This document shows, one piece after another, positions 35,282 to 46,573 of a DNA stretch of 64,000 bases (positions are counted from its first letter, which is position 1; each line of letters starts with the position of its first letter). The stretch lies in NCBI RefSeq assembly GCF_000423625.1, contig NZ_AUII01000003.1:1-64000 (forward strand), in the 5' to 3' direction. A program made the position numbers and the translations under genes. This DNA comes from Pseudonocardia asaccharolytica DSM 44247 = NBRC 16224. Its GTDB lineage: Bacteria > Actinomycetota > Actinomycetes > Mycobacteriales > Pseudonocardiaceae. The notes beneath the pieces are model-generated. The model did no database searches. It was given only the letters and a program-made list of their open reading frames with translations, and was not told where the DNA came from.

Positions 35282-35298
35282 CAGGTGAGCTGACGAGC

Positions 35299-35676
35299 TC
35301 AGTCGTCGTTGCTCTGAACCAGCGTGTCGCCAGCGCCGGCGTCCTGCGCGCAGGCGCGGTTCTCGGAGAGGTCGCCACCGGTGGCGGTGGCCGGGCCCAG
35401 CAGGCCGAGGGCGCCAACCAGGTCGGCGGTGACGTCGGAGACCTGGACGCCCAGGACGTTGACCGGAATGTCGTTGTTGCAGACCTGGACCGGCACGTTG
35501 ACGTTGTTGTCCGAGACGTTGACGAGGCCCTGGCGGACCTCCTCGTTGGAGTTCACCTGGTCGGTGCCGTGGTGGTGGTGACCCCAGTCACCCTTGTCGC
35601 CAGCGAAGGCGAGCGGGCTCACCGCGAGCAGACCTGCAGCAGCCGTGGCCACGACAATTCCAGCCTTCTTCAGCAC
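35299..35676 (-). CDS. Secreted protein with a chaplin-like V-N-V-P-V core
   Basis: 125 residues. A Sec signal peptide, KKAGIVVATAAAGLLAVSPLAFA, precedes a His-rich stretch (GDWGHHHHGT). The core NNVNVPVQVCNNDIPVNVLG, rich in Val and Asn with one cysteine, recalls the hydrophobic strands of Streptomyces chaplins and related cell-surface proteins. Then comes a hydrophobic segment, LVGALGLLGPATATGG, and a second cysteine near the end. It starts with GTG after an AGGAG site. It is probably an exported surface protein that can self-assemble, but full chaplin spacing is not present. Confidence 0.75.
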   Translation of the reverse strand: MLKKAGIVVATAAAGLLAVSPLAFAGDKGDWGHHHHGTDQVNSNEEVRQGLVNVSDNNVNVPVQVCNNDIPVNVLGVQVSDVTADLVGALGLLGPATATGGDLSENRACAQDAGAGDTLVQSNDD

Positions 35677-35990
35677 AGTTCATCTCCTGTTGAGTCTTTG
35701 GTGCCGACCGCGATCGGCTCCGTACTTGTCAGCGTCTGACCGGGGAGCCCGCGCTGACTGAGGAAAAACTATCTGTCGTCGCCTCGTACAACAAATCGAG
35801 TAACACTATCGTGTTAGTGCAATACTTTACGTTTCGTTACGCATCCCATCGGGTGGATTTATTGCCGTCGAGTCGACGCGGGCACGGAGACGAGTGACTC
35901 AATGTCATCGAATATCACTCGTTCGGACCCGTAACTTTTCCCGGGACGTGCGGTGGCGGCCGGCGCGACGATGCGGCCCGACGAGCCGGG
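35677..35990. other. AT-rich regulatory stretch upstream of the secreted protein gene
   Basis: 314 nt without a gene. The part at 35760-35935 is much more AT-rich than the rest of the window and contains short dyads such as AACACTATCGTGTT near 35803. It is the likely promoter region of the divergent secreted-protein gene and may bind developmental regulators. Confidence 0.5.
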
Positions 35991-37262
35991 GTGATCGGTA
36001 GGTTCCGGGACGTGGCGCGGAACCTGCTCGTGCGTGACTATCTGTTGCTCGGGCTGCGCCTCGACCGGCTCCTGCCCGGCATCGTCGACTCCTACACCGG
36101 CGATTCCGCGCTGCGCCGGCACGCCGCCGGGCTCCTTCCGGATCCGGTGGAGCTGCTCCGCACCGCCCGCAGGCTCTCCGCCGAGCTACCCGACGCCGGG
36201 CTCGACCCCGGCCGTCAGCGGTTCCTCGCCGCGCAGCTGACCGCGGTGGAATGCGCGGCGCGCCGGCTCGCCGGGCATGACATCGGATTCGTCGAGGAGG
36301 TCCATGCCTGCTACGACGTCGTCATCGGCCCGGGCGAACCGGACGACTACCGAGCCGTTCACCGCGAGCTCGACGAGCTGCTCCCCGGTGCCGGCTCACT
36401 GGCCGAACGGCTGGGCGCGTTCCGTCGCCGTGAGGCCGTCGGTCCCGAACGGCTGGGCGCCGCCGCGGACGCGCTGTCCGAGGCGCTGCGGGAACGGACG
36501 CGGGCCTGGCTGGCACTGCCCGCGGACGAGGCCGTCACCTTCGAGCTCGTCACCGACCAGCCGTGGAGCGGGCTCAACCGGCACCTGGGTGACTTCCGCT
36601 CACATGTGACGATCAACACCGACGCCGCGCTGCGGGCGGCGCAGCTGGTTCAGCTCATCGCCCACGAGACGTATCCGGGCCATCACACGCAGCGTTGCCG
36701 CGCGCATGCCGCGTCCGGTCAGCCGCCCGAGCGGGGCATGTTCCTCGTCGGTACCCCGCAGAGCCTGCTGAGCGAGGGCGCCGCCGACCTCGGGCTGCAC
36801 GTCCTCGTCGGCCCCGGCTGGGGGTCATGGTCGGCCACCGTCCTCGCCGAGGTGGGCGTACACACCGAGGGCGAGCTCGGCGAACGCGTCGAGGACGCGC
36901 TGGCGAAGCTGGCGCGGGTCCGCCAGGACGCCGCCCTCCTGCTGCACGATCGGCGGGGCTCGGCCGAGGACGCGCTGGCCCACCTGCAGCGGTGGCTGCT
37001 GACTCCCGAGGCGCGGGCCCGGCAGTTGCTGCGTTTCCTCGTCCACCCGCTCTGGCGGACGTACACCACGACCTACGTCGAGGGGGTCGCGCTGCTGCGC
37101 CCGTGGCTGCGGCGACCGGGTGCCGGTCCGCTGGTCCGATACCGCCGGCTGCTGGACGACCCTCTGGTTCCGGCCTCGATCCGCGGCGAGCTCGCCGGGC
37201 CGAGGGACGTCGCCCAGGTATCTCGTAGACCCGACGGCGACGGTCATCCGGGTGGCCTATGA
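35991..37262 (+). CDS. DUF885-type putative zinc metallopeptidase
   Basis: 423 residues. The motif LIAHETYPGHHTQ (residues about 222-234) is the HExxxGHH-like zinc site of DUF885 proteins, followed by a downstream acidic residue in LLSEGAADLGLHV, giving a gluzincin-like arrangement. The C-terminal helices include HPLWRTYTTTYVEGVALLRP. No signal peptide is seen, so it is probably cytosolic. Peptidase activity is expected but the substrate is unknown. At 423 residues it is shorter than many DUF885 proteins (~550). The GTG start at 35991 is the best available. Confidence 0.78.
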   Translation: MIGRFRDVARNLLVRDYLLLGLRLDRLLPGIVDSYTGDSALRRHAAGLLPDPVELLRTARRLSAELPDAGLDPGRQRFLAAQLTAVECAARRLAGHDIGFVEEVHACYDVVIGPGEPDDYRAVHRELDELLPGAGSLAERLGAFRRREAVGPERLGAAADALSEALRERTRAWLALPADEAVTFELVTDQPWSGLNRHLGDFRSHVTINTDAALRAAQLVQLIAHETYPGHHTQRCRAHAASGQPPERGMFLVGTPQSLLSEGAADLGLHVLVGPGWGSWSATVLAEVGVHTEGELGERVEDALAKLARVRQDAALLLHDRRGSAEDALAHLQRWLLTPEARARQLLRFLVHPLWRTYTTTYVEGVALLRPWLRRPGAGPLVRYRRLLDDPLVPASIRGELAGPRDVAQVSRRPDGDGHPGGL

Positions 37263-37660
37263 ATGACCTCCGTCACGACGGACGGTGCTCTTGAAGCGGC
37301 GAGCGGTAGTCCGTTCCCGTGAAACCTCACCCTCGCGGTCTGGGAGGACTCCGCGTTGCGGTTGACCGCACCCGGGTGACCGCTAGTAGCGTTCAGTGTG
37401 ACGGGCCGTGCCTGATGCGGACCGTCCGGGGAGGCCCTGGTCGTGGTGTCACTTGCACCCGAGGGGGCCGGCAACCGGCCCTCGCGGGCGGGCTGGGCGG
37501 CGAGTTCCAGGCCGTCGAGTCGTACCGCTCCAGGGCCCGCCGGCCACCAGAGTGTGGGCGTGGTGCCGCGCCCACGAGGGAGCATTCGTTGACCGAGCTC
37601 GCGAGATCGCCATACGACGCTGCCCGGCCCGCCGCCGACGAGCGCCGGCGAGGAGCAATC
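37263..37660. other. Upstream region of phoH2
   Basis: 398 nt without a gene I can support. TTGACC at 37360-37365 followed by TAGTAG 16 nt later is a plausible promoter, which would give a leader of about 270 nt. GC-rich dyads near 37480 and 37555 could fold in that leader, but I cannot match them to a known riboswitch. Confidence 0.45.
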
Positions 37661-39025
37661 GTGCCCGATCGCCGTACCGCCCCCACATCAGGGCCTGTCG
37701 ACCCCGCACCGGAGGCGGCACACACCGCACCCCGCTGCTACGTGCTCGACACCTCCGTCCTGCTCTCGGATCCGTGGTCGCTGACCCGTTTCGACGAGCA
37801 CGATGTCGTCCTGCCATTGGTGGTGATCTCCGAGCTCGAAGGCAAGCGGCACCACCCGGAACTGGGGTGGTTCGCCCGCGCGGCGCTGCGTCAGCTCGAC
37901 GACCTGCGCATCCAGCACGGCAGGCTGGACGTCCCCATCCCGATCGGTACCGCGGGCGGGACCTTGCACGTGGAACTCAACCACACCGATCCGAGCGTGC
38001 TACCCGCGGGCTTCCGAACCGACAGCAACGACAGCCGGATCCTGGCCTGTGCGCTGAACCTGCGCGCCGAGGCGCACGGCACCCGCGAGATCGTGCTCGT
38101 CACCAAGGACATGCCGCTGCGAGTGAAGGCCGCCGCGGTCGGCCTGCAGGCCGACGAGTACCGCGCCCAGGACGTCATCAGCTCCGGCTGGACCGGAATG
38201 GCCGATCTCGATGTCGCGGCCACCGAGATCGATGCCCTGTTCCGCGATGGCGTCGTCGACAACGACGCCGCGCGCGACCTGCCGTGCAACACCGGGCTGC
38301 GGTTGCTCGGCGGCAGCTCCGCGGCGCTGGGCCGGGTCACCGCCGACAAGCGGGTGAAGCTGGTCCGGGGTGATCGCGAGGCGTTCGGGCTGCACGGACG
38401 GTCGGCCGAGCAGCGCGTCGCGCTGGAGCTTCTCCTCGACCCCGAGATCGGCATCGTCTCGCTCGGCGGCCGGGCCGGCACCGGCAAATCGGCGCTCGCG
38501 CTGTGCGCGGGGCTCGAGGCGGTGCTGGAACGTCAGCAGCACCGCAAGGTCGTCGTGTTCCGCCCGCTCTACGCCGTCGGCGGCCAGGAGCTCGGTTACC
38601 TGCCGGGCACCGAGAGCGAGAAGATGTCGCCTTGGGCCCAGGCCGTCTTCGACACCCTCGGTGCGCTGGTCAGCCAGGAGATCATCGACGAGGTGCTCTC
38701 CCGCGGGATGCTCGAGGTGCTGCCGCTGACCCACATCCGCGGCCGGTCGCTGCACGACAGCTTCGTGATCGTCGACGAGGCACAGTCGCTGGAGCGCAAC
38801 GTGCTGCTCACCGTGCTCTCCCGGCTGGGTTCGGCCTCCCGGGTGGTGCTCACCCACGACGTCGCCCAACGCGACAACCTCCGGGTCGGACGGCACGACG
38901 GCGTCGCGGCGGTGATCGAGAAGCTGAAGGGGCACCCGCTGTTCGCCCACGTCACGCTCACCCGAAGCGAGCGCAGCCCGATCGCCGCGCTGGTGACGGA
39001 GATGCTGGAGGGGCCCGGAGCGTAG
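37661..39025 (+). CDS. phoH2: PhoH2: PIN domain fused to PhoH-type RNA helicase
   Basis: 454 residues from a GTG with AGGAG just upstream. The N-terminal PIN domain (about 25-170) has acidic residues in YVLDTSVLL (Asp30), [20 protein letters not shown] and [11 protein letters not shown]. The C-terminal PhoH ATPase (about 240-450) has Walker [17 protein letters not shown] near 268 and Walker [16 protein letters not shown]. Mycobacterial PhoH2 is a sequence-specific RNA helicase and ribonuclease coupled to a small upstream antitoxin. No phoAT-like ORF is obvious upstream here. A 40-nt palindrome follows the stop. Confidence 0.9.
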   Translation: MPDRRTAPTSGPVDPAPEAAHTAPRCYVLDTSVLLSDPWSLTRFDEHDVVLPLVVISELEGKRHHPELGWFARAALRQLDDLRIQHGRLDVPIPIGTAGGTLHVELNHTDPSVLPAGFRTDSNDSRILACALNLRAEAHGTREIVLVTKDMPLRVKAAAVGLQADEYRAQDVISSGWTGMADLDVAATEIDALFRDGVVDNDAARDLPCNTGLRLLGGSSAALGRVTADKRVKLVRGDREAFGLHGRSAEQRVALELLLDPEIGIVSLGGRAGTGKSALALCAGLEAVLERQQHRKVVVFRPLYAVGGQELGYLPGTESEKMSPWAQAVFDTLGALVSQEIIDEVLSRGMLEVLPLTHIRGRSLHDSFVIVDEAQSLERNVLLTVLSRLGSASRVVLTHDVAQRDNLRVGRHDGVAAVIEKLKGHPLFAHVTLTRSERSPIAALVTEMLEGPGA

Positions 39026-39030
39026 CCCTC

Positions 39031-40521
<1,491 letters not shown>

Positions 40522-42060
40522 CTACCCGCGGAGCAGCGCACGCACGGCGTCGATCGTGTCGGCATCGGCCGGCGTCTTGTCCGGGCGGTAGCGCACGACC
40601 CGGGCGAAGCGCAGCGCGACGCCGCCGGGATAACGGGTGCTGCGCTGCGCGCCGTCCAGCGCGATCTCGACGACCAGCTCGGGGCGCAGCAACACCTCGT
40701 GCGGGCGCTGCTCGCGCGCGTAGCGGGGAAAGGTCGCGGTCTGCCAGGCCAGCAGCTCGTCGGTCATGCCTTTGAACGTCTTGCCGACCATGATCGGTTC
40801 GCCGCCGTCGGGATCGCGGGCGCCGAGGTGGATGTTGGACAGGCTGCCGGTGCGCCGCCCGTAGCCCCATTCCGCGCCGAGCACCACCAGATCGAGGGTG
40901 TGCACCGGCTTCACCTTCTGCCAGGACCTGCCACGCCGGCCCGCGGCATAGGGCGCGTCGAGGGCCTTGACGACGACGCCCTCGTGCCCGGCGACGAGCG
41001 CGGCGTCGAGCACCGCGGCCGCCTCCTCGGCCGACGGGCGCAGCACGCCCGGGATGCGCAGCGTGGGCTCGGCGCCGTCGACCAGACCACCGAGCGCCTC
41101 GATCCGTTTGTGCAGCGGCGCGTCGAGCAGATCGACGCCATCGAGATGCAGCACGTCGAAGAAGAACGGGCTCAGCAGGTCGCCCGCGTCGCTGCCGGTG
41201 TCACTGCCGAACCGGCTCATCGTGTCCTGGAACGGCCGGGGCCTGCCGTCGTCGTCGAGCGCGAGGGTCTCCCCGTCGAGGACGACGGTGCGACACGGCA
41301 ACGCGCGCACGAGCTCGACCAGTTCGGGGACGCCGTCGGTGATCTCGTGCAGGGTGCGGGTCCAGACCCGGACCTCGGCTCCGTCGCGGTGCACCTGGAT
41401 GCGCGCCCCGTCGAGCTTGAACTCGACGCTCACCTGCGGCCCGAGCCCGGCGAGCACGGCGTCGAGCGAGTCACCGGGTCCGGCCAGCATCGGGCGCACC
41501 GGCCTGCCCACCTCCAGGCGCACGGCCTCGAGCGCCGCGGCGCCGCCGGTGAGCGCGGCCGCCGCCGTCCCGGGTAGCCGGCCCGACAGCATGAACGCCC
41601 GCCGGACGGTCCCGGCCGGGACCTGCGCCGCGGCGGCGATCGCGTCGAGCATCACGCCTTCCAGCGCGCCCTGGCGCAGCTCGCCGGTGAGTAGCCGGAC
41701 CAGGAACGCCTGTTCGTCCCCGGTCGCGGCACCGAACAGCTCGCCGAGCAGTTCCTTGCGCCGCCGGGCCGACCCCGCGCCGGCGGCCCCGGCCAGCTCG
41801 GTGAGCGCGGCGTCGACCCCGGCCACGGTGAGCGTCGGTTCGTCGGCAGGGTCGGTGACCAGCCCCGACAGCGTGCGCCAGCCCGCCCCGATCCGGCCCT
41901 GCCGGGGCTCGCCGGCCAGCCACGCGGTGGTGGGCTCCACCTCGTCCGGCTCGAGGAGGCGGAGCAGCGCGGCGAGCGCGGCGATCTTCTCCGTGCGGGA
42001 TCGGGTGGCCCCGACCGCCGCCGATGTCTCCACCACCCTGGTGAGCAGCACGGAAGCCAT
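40522..42060 (-). CDS. ligB: ATP-dependent DNA ligase (LigB type)
   Basis: 512 residues. The nucleotidyltransferase motif I is SVEFKLDGARIQVHRDG with the adenylated lysine at 215. Other motifs are VVLDGETLALDDDGRPRPF (III), EGVVVKALDAPY (IV) and WQKVKPVHTLDLVVLGAEWG (V). The N-terminal ~200 residues form the DNA-binding domain (ELRQGALEGVMLDAIAAAA), and an OB fold ends the protein. LigB-type ligases are accessory nick sealers beside the NAD-dependent LigA. The ATG at 42060 begins MASVLLTRVVE, the typical start. Confidence 0.92.
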   Translation of the reverse strand: MASVLLTRVVETSAAVGATRSRTEKIAALAALLRLLEPDEVEPTTAWLAGEPRQGRIGAGWRTLSGLVTDPADEPTLTVAGVDAALTELAGAAGAGSARRRKELLGELFGAATGDEQAFLVRLLTGELRQGALEGVMLDAIAAAAQVPAGTVRRAFMLSGRLPGTAAAALTGGAAALEAVRLEVGRPVRPMLAGPGDSLDAVLAGLGPQVSVEFKLDGARIQVHRDGAEVRVWTRTLHEITDGVPELVELVRALPCRTVVLDGETLALDDDGRPRPFQDTMSRFGSDTGSDAGDLLSPFFFDVLHLDGVDLLDAPLHKRIEALGGLVDGAEPTLRIPGVLRPSAEEAAAVLDAALVAGHEGVVVKALDAPYAAGRRGRSWQKVKPVHTLDLVVLGAEWGYGRRTGSLSNIHLGARDPDGGEPIMVGKTFKGMTDELLAWQTATFPRYAREQRPHEVLLRPELVVEIALDGAQRSTRYPGGVALRFARVVRYRPDKTPADADTIDAVRALLRG

Positions 42061-42097
42061 CCTGGCAGCGACCACCGACACTTCCCGCCGATCCGGG

Positions 42098-42625
42098 TCA
42101 GCCCATCGACTTCGCGCCGTCGATCGCCTCGCGCAGGATGTCCGCGTGCCCCGCGTGCTGGGCGGTCTCGGCAACGACGTGCAGCAGGGTCCGCCGCGCC
42201 GACCACCGCGCGCCCGGCTCGAACCACGGGGCCTCGGGCAGCGGGTGCGCGGCGTCGAGGTCGACGGTCGCGACGAGCTCGTCGGTCCTCCGCGCCACCT
42301 GCGCGTAGCGGTCCAGCAGCACGGCCAGGGTCTCGCCGGGCAGCATCCGGAAGGTGAGCGCGTGCTGCTCCCAGTCGTCGCCGCTGGGCGCCATGGCGGC
42401 GGGACCGTTGAGGATGAACTCGACCCAGGCCTCCTCGGTCGCGGTCACGTGCTTGATCAGTCCGCCGATGCACAGCTCGCTGACGGTCGACCGCTGCGCC
42501 GCCTGCTCGTCGCTGAGGCCGCGGGCGGTGAAGCGGAGGAAGTGCCGGTGCTTGGTCAGCGTCTCCAGGATGTCCGCCCGCTCGCCGACCAGTGCGGTGG
42601 TGCCGGTGGTCTCGGTGCTGCTCAT
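42098..42625 (-). CDS. DinB/DUF664 family protein
   Basis: 175 residues from the ATG at 42625. It is a four-helix DinB-like fold. The metal-binding histidines are in ELCIGGLIKHVTATEEAWVE and LLHVVAETAQHAGHADILREA. In actinobacteria this family includes mycothiol-dependent maleylpyruvate isomerase-like and detoxification thiol transferases, so a mycothiol S-transferase role is plausible. It is divergent from the WYL regulator with a 92-nt gap, a common pairing that suggests direct control. Confidence 0.82.
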   Translation of the reverse strand: MSSTETTGTTALVGERADILETLTKHRHFLRFTARGLSDEQAAQRSTVSELCIGGLIKHVTATEEAWVEFILNGPAAMAPSGDDWEQHALTFRMLPGETLAVLLDRYAQVARRTDELVATVDLDAAHPLPEAPWFEPGARWSARRTLLHVVAETAQHAGHADILREAIDGAKSMG

Positions 42626-42717
42626 GGTGCCCGCCCCTCGTTCGGTTTCCTGCTGTGAGAACAACGGTAGGGGGCACTCCGGTCAGTTCCCGTCCTCAAT
42701 CGCGGGAGGCTGGGGAC

Positions 42718-43692
42718 ATGGCGAACACGAGCTCGCGGACGCTGCGGTTGCTCTCCCTGCTGCAGAGTCACCGCTACTGGCCGGGCGAGGAGCTGGCGCA
42801 GCGGCTCGGGGTCTCCGTGCGGACGCTGCGCCGCGACATCGAGCGGCTGCGCGAGCTCGGCTATCCGGTGCGGGGCAACCGCGGGGTCGACGGCGGCTAC
42901 CAACTCGCCGCCGGGGCGGCGCTGCCCCCACTGGTCGTCGACGACGAGGAGGCCGTGGCGCTCGCGGTGGGAATGCAGGCGGCCACCCAGGGTTCGCTGG
43001 CCGGCGTCGAGGAGTCCGCGGTCCGGGCGCTGACGAAGGTGGTGCAGGTGATGCCGCCGCGGCTGCGCCGCCGGGTCGACGCGCTACGGGCGGCCACGGT
43101 GCCCGCGACGTGGGAGGACGGCCCGGCACCGGTCGTCGACCCGGAGGTGCTGATCACGGTCGCGCAGGCCTGCCGGGACGCCGAACGCCTGGAGTTCGGC
43201 TACACCGCGCGGGACCGCGATCGCGCCGACCGGCTCGCCGAGCCGCACCGGCTGGTCCCTATGGGCCGGCGCTGGTATCTGGTCGCCTACGACCTGCACC
43301 GCCACGACTGGCGCAGCTTCCGGCTGGACCGGCTCACCGCGCCGCGGCGCACCGGCGCCCGGTTCCGGCCCCGCGAGCTCCCGACGTCCGACGCCGCGGA
43401 GTTCGTCCGGACCGGCATCCGCACCCTGACCTCCACTCACGCGGTCGAGGTGCTGGTGCACGCCCCGGCGCCGGCCGTCCGGGACAAGCTCGGCCGATGG
43501 GCCACGGTCGAGGAACTCGCCGGAGACCATCGTGCCGGGCCCCGCTGTGTGCTGCGGATGTCCGTCGAGTCGCTGGACTGGCCGATGATGGCGCTCGGCG
43601 CGCTGGGCGCGGAGTTCGAGGTGCGCTCGCCGCCCGAGCTGACCGAGCTGGTCCGCGAGTGGGGCGCCCGGTTCTCCCGCGCCGCCGGTTGA
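42718..43692 (+). CDS. WYL-domain transcriptional regulator (YafY type)
   Basis: 324 residues. The N-terminal winged helix reads RLLSLLQSHRYWPGEELAQR then LGVSVRTLRRDIERLRELGY. The WYL core is EFGYTARDRDRADRLAEPHR, followed by RRWYLVAYDLHRHDWRSFRL. A C-terminal extension (RTGIRTLTSTHAVEVLVHAP) completes the family layout. WYL domains bind nucleotides or other small ligands; many members respond to DNA damage. It is divergent from the DinB-like gene and followed by the 40-nt palindrome. Confidence 0.9.
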   Translation: MANTSSRTLRLLSLLQSHRYWPGEELAQRLGVSVRTLRRDIERLRELGYPVRGNRGVDGGYQLAAGAALPPLVVDDEEAVALAVGMQAATQGSLAGVEESAVRALTKVVQVMPPRLRRRVDALRAATVPATWEDGPAPVVDPEVLITVAQACRDAERLEFGYTARDRDRADRLAEPHRLVPMGRRWYLVAYDLHRHDWRSFRLDRLTAPRRTGARFRPRELPTSDAAEFVRTGIRTLTSTHAVEVLVHAPAPAVRDKLGRWATVEELAGDHRAGPRCVLRMSVESLDWPMMALGALGAEFEVRSPPELTELVREWGARFSRAAG

Positions 43693-43713
43693 TCCCCGGC
43701 ATGCGCCATCCCG

Positions 43714-43753
43714 GTGAGTGCGTAACAGTGTTAGAACACTGTTACGCACTCAC
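43714..43753. terminator. 40-nt GTGAG...CTCAC palindrome, copy D
   Basis: It is base-for-base identical to 33612-33651 with the same 19-bp stem and AG loop. It lies 21 nt after the WYL gene and overlaps the last codons of the convergent EAL-domain gene, whose TAA (43744-43742) is inside the stem. Confidence 0.85.
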
Positions 43754-44929
43754 CGGGATGGCGGTGGCGAGCCGCAGCAGGTCGGCAACCCGGACGACGC
43801 CGCTGCAGCTGCCGTCGGAGCCCGCCAGCACGAGGTCGTCGTAGCTGCGGGCGGGGTCGCCCTGCATGCAGTTCTGGACGGCCGAGCGCACCGTGGTCTG
43901 CTCGTTGATCAGCAAGGGTGCATCGGCCAGCGTCCGAGCCGGGCGCGCGGCGTAGAGCGCCCGACCGTAGGGCCCGGAGATGGCCAGCATGAAGCGGTTG
44001 CGGTTGAGATAGCCCGTCGGTCGCCGCTGCGGGTCCAGCAGCACGATCCCCCCGGCGAGCGGGTGGTCGGCCAACGCCCGGCGCGCGGTCTCCGCCGTCG
44101 CGGTGCTGGGCAGGGTGACCGCGGCCTGGGCCAGTTCGCGCACGGTGGCGGGTGCCGGTCGGGGGTGCGGCGGCCGCGCGGGCATGCCGGGGGCCGAGGC
44201 CGTCTCGGCCGCCGGCGTCGCGAGTTCGACCGGCACCCGCACCCCGGCCGTCGACGGCCGTCGGCGCGGGTGGCTGAGCAGCATCCCCTGCACCCAGGAG
44301 ACGGCGCGCCCGCGCAGGGCCGCCAGCTGGTCGCCGCCTGTCACCCCGGTCGCGGCGACGCAGGTACCGACCGCGGCACAGACGTCGCAGATCGCCTGGA
44401 CGACGGCCGTGGCGGCGCCGCCCTCCGGGAGCGCCGCCACGAGGTGCTCGTCGAGCTTGACGAGATCGGGACGGATCGTCGGGATCAGGTCGAGTCCGAA
44501 CCCGCGGCCCATCGCGTCGAGCGCGATCCGGAATCCCCAGCCGCGCAGCTCCGCCAGCCCCTCGGTCAGCGCGTCCGCCGGGGCCGCGGAGGCCGCGGGG
44601 TTCACCTCGAGCACGACCGGTGGGATGGCCCGCTCCCGTTCGGCCAGTCCGTCGAGCATCCAGCGCAGCCTGCGCCGCCCGGTGACCACGGTGTCGGCCA
44701 GGATGTTGACGTGTAGCGGGACGCTCGCGTCACAGTCGGTGGCGAAGGCCAGCGAGGCGAGTGCCACCCCGGCGTCGAGGTCGACGATCTGCCGGGTGCC
44801 CCAGACGGTGCCCGCCGCGCGCATCCCGATCTGGTCTCGAGGATAGCGCGGCGTTACCTCGAAGCCGACGATCCGGGCGGTCCGCAGGTTGAACAGCGGA
44901 TCGAAGACAAAGCGTTGATAGTCGCTCAT
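43742..44929 (-). CDS. Degenerate EAL-domain protein with C-terminal CBS/GGDEF-like sensor region
   Basis: 395 residues. The EAL fold is visible (FDPLFNLRTARIVGFEVTPR at residues 8-27; PVVLEVNPAAS; FRIALDAMGRGFGLDLIPTI; PDLVKLDEHLVAALPEGG). The catalytic E-A-L is replaced by F-E-V, and other metal ligands appear altered, so c-di-GMP hydrolysis is doubtful. After a Pro/Ala linker (PARPPHPRPAPATV) the C-terminal part (GIVLLDPQRRPTGYLNRNRF) resembles the CBS-like domains paired with such EALs. It may be an effector that binds c-di-GMP or a partner protein. The last codons lie in the 40-nt palindrome. Confidence 0.75.
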   Translation of the reverse strand: MSDYQRFVFDPLFNLRTARIVGFEVTPRYPRDQIGMRAAGTVWGTRQIVDLDAGVALASLAFATDCDASVPLHVNILADTVVTGRRRLRWMLDGLAERERAIPPVVLEVNPAASAAPADALTEGLAELRGWGFRIALDAMGRGFGLDLIPTIRPDLVKLDEHLVAALPEGGAATAVVQAICDVCAAVGTCVAATGVTGGDQLAALRGRAVSWVQGMLLSHPRRRPSTAGVRVPVELATPAAETASAPGMPARPPHPRPAPATVRELAQAAVTLPSTATAETARRALADHPLAGGIVLLDPQRRPTGYLNRNRFMLAISGPYGRALYAARPARTLADAPLLINEQTTVRSAVQNCMQGDPARSYDDLVLAGSDGSCSGVVRVADLLRLATAIPVSA

Positions 44930-45063
44930 TCCGTTGGCCCAATTCTTAGGGAACCCTTACTGGGTGCGATAGCACTCTGTCACGGGTAACGGGGCGTCAG
45001 TTGACGACCACGTGAACTCTTGGTGACGCACTGGCTGCGATGTGTCCCGCCGGGTGTGAGGCG

Positions 45064-46479
45064 CTACCGCGGCCGGGTCATCGCCAGCACATCCAGCGCG
45101 GCGTCGAGCTCGGTGAGGGTGAGCTTGCCCTTGGCCACGTGCCCGCGGGCGAGCACGACATCCCGGATCGTCATGCGTTCGGCAAGCGCCTGCTTGGCGA
45201 TCGAGGCCGCCTCCTCGTAGCCGAGGTACCTGTTCAGCGCGGTCACGATCGACGGCGAGGACTCGGCGTACTCCCGGGCGCGCGCGACGTCGGCCTGCGC
45301 GCCGTCGACGACCTTGTCGGCGAGCAGCCGGCCGACCGTGGCGAGGAGCCGCGCGGACTCCAGCAGGTTGCGCGCCATGACCGGCATCATCACGTTGAGC
45401 TCGAGATTGCCCTGGGTGCCGGCGAAGGCGACGCAGGCGTCGTTGCCGATGACCTGCGCGGCCACCATCATGGTCGCCTCGCAGAGCACCGGGTTGACCT
45501 TGCCCGGCATGATCGAGCTGCCCGGCTGCAGGTCGGGAAGGTACAGCTCGGCGAGCCCGGTGCGGGGCCCTGAGCCCAGCCAGCGCAGGTCATTGGCGAT
45601 CTTGAAAAGCGACACCGCGACCGTGCGCAGCGCACCGGAGGCCTCGACCAGCCCGTCCCGGGCGCCCTGGGCCTCGATGTGGTCGGCGGCCTCGGTCAGC
45701 ACGTCGAGCCCCGTCGCCGCGCGCAGTTCCGCGACGACGCCGGCGCCGAAGCCCTCGGGCGCGTTCAGCCCGGTGCCCACGGCGGTGCCGCCGATCGGGA
45801 GCTGGCCCAGCCGCGCGAGCGCGTCACGCACCCTGGCGGCGCCGTACTCGGCCTGGGTGGCCCAGCCGCCCACCTCCTGACCCAGGGTGATCGGCACTGC
45901 GTCCATCAGGTGGGTGCGGCCGGCCTTGACGACCTCGGCCCAGTCGGCGGAGCGCCGCCGCAGCGCGCCGGCGAGATGTTCCAGCGCCGGGACGACGTCG
46001 GTGGCCAGCGCCTCGGTGGCGGCAAGGTGGATCGTCGTCGGAAACACATCGTTGGACGACTGCGATGCGTTGACATGGTCGTTCGGATGCACCTGCCGAC
46101 CGGAGGCCCGGGTGGCGATCGTCGCGATGACCTCGTTGGCGTTCATGTTCGACGAGGTCCCCGACCCGGTCTGGAACACGTCAACGGGGAAATGTGCATC
46201 ATGGTCACCGCCGGCCACCGCGTCCGCCGCCGTGGCGATCGCGTCGGCGAGCTCGGTGTCCAGCACGCCGATCCGCCCGTTCACCCGCGCCGCCGCGCCC
46301 TTGACCAGGCCGAGGGCGCGGATCTGCGCTCGTTCCAGCCCGCGTCCGGAGATGGGGAAGTTGTGGATGGCCCGCTGCGTCTGCGCGCGCCACAGCGCGT
46401 CCACCGGTACCAGGACCTCGCCCATGGTGTCGTGTTCGGTGCGGAACTCGGGGCCGGAGCCGGGGGTGTCACTCGTCAT
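45064..46479 (-). CDS. fumC: Class II fumarate hydratase
   Basis: 471 residues. Conserved blocks are [54 protein letters not shown] and the catalytic serine loop [16 protein letters not shown]. It interconverts fumarate and malate in the TCA cycle without an iron-sulfur cluster. The position before glpX, on the same strand and separated by the L,D-transpeptidase, fits the mycobacterial fum-glpX order. Upstream is a TnpB remnant. Confidence 0.94.
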   Translation of the reverse strand: MTSDTPGSGPEFRTEHDTMGEVLVPVDALWRAQTQRAIHNFPISGRGLERAQIRALGLVKGAAARVNGRIGVLDTELADAIATAADAVAGGDHDAHFPVDVFQTGSGTSSNMNANEVIATIATRASGRQVHPNDHVNASQSSNDVFPTTIHLAATEALATDVVPALEHLAGALRRRSADWAEVVKAGRTHLMDAVPITLGQEVGGWATQAEYGAARVRDALARLGQLPIGGTAVGTGLNAPEGFGAGVVAELRAATGLDVLTEAADHIEAQGARDGLVEASGALRTVAVSLFKIANDLRWLGSGPRTGLAELYLPDLQPGSSIMPGKVNPVLCEATMMVAAQVIGNDACVAFAGTQGNLELNVMMPVMARNLLESARLLATVGRLLADKVVDGAQADVARAREYAESSPSIVTALNRYLGYEEAASIAKQALAERMTIRDVVLARGHVAKGKLTLTELDAALDVLAMTRPR

Positions 46480-46573
46480 CAGAGTTGCGCCAGGAGACCA
46501 CCCGCGTCGGCGGGCGGCGGACTGGCGCTGCCTCCCTTCGCGAAACTGTCGGTGGACCGTGGGACGGTGCAGA

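Noticed and set aside
37408-37660. Small antitoxin gene (phoAT-like) upstream of phoH2
   Set aside because: Open frames here have no ribosome-binding site or recognisable antitoxin features and are Arg/Pro-rich shadows.
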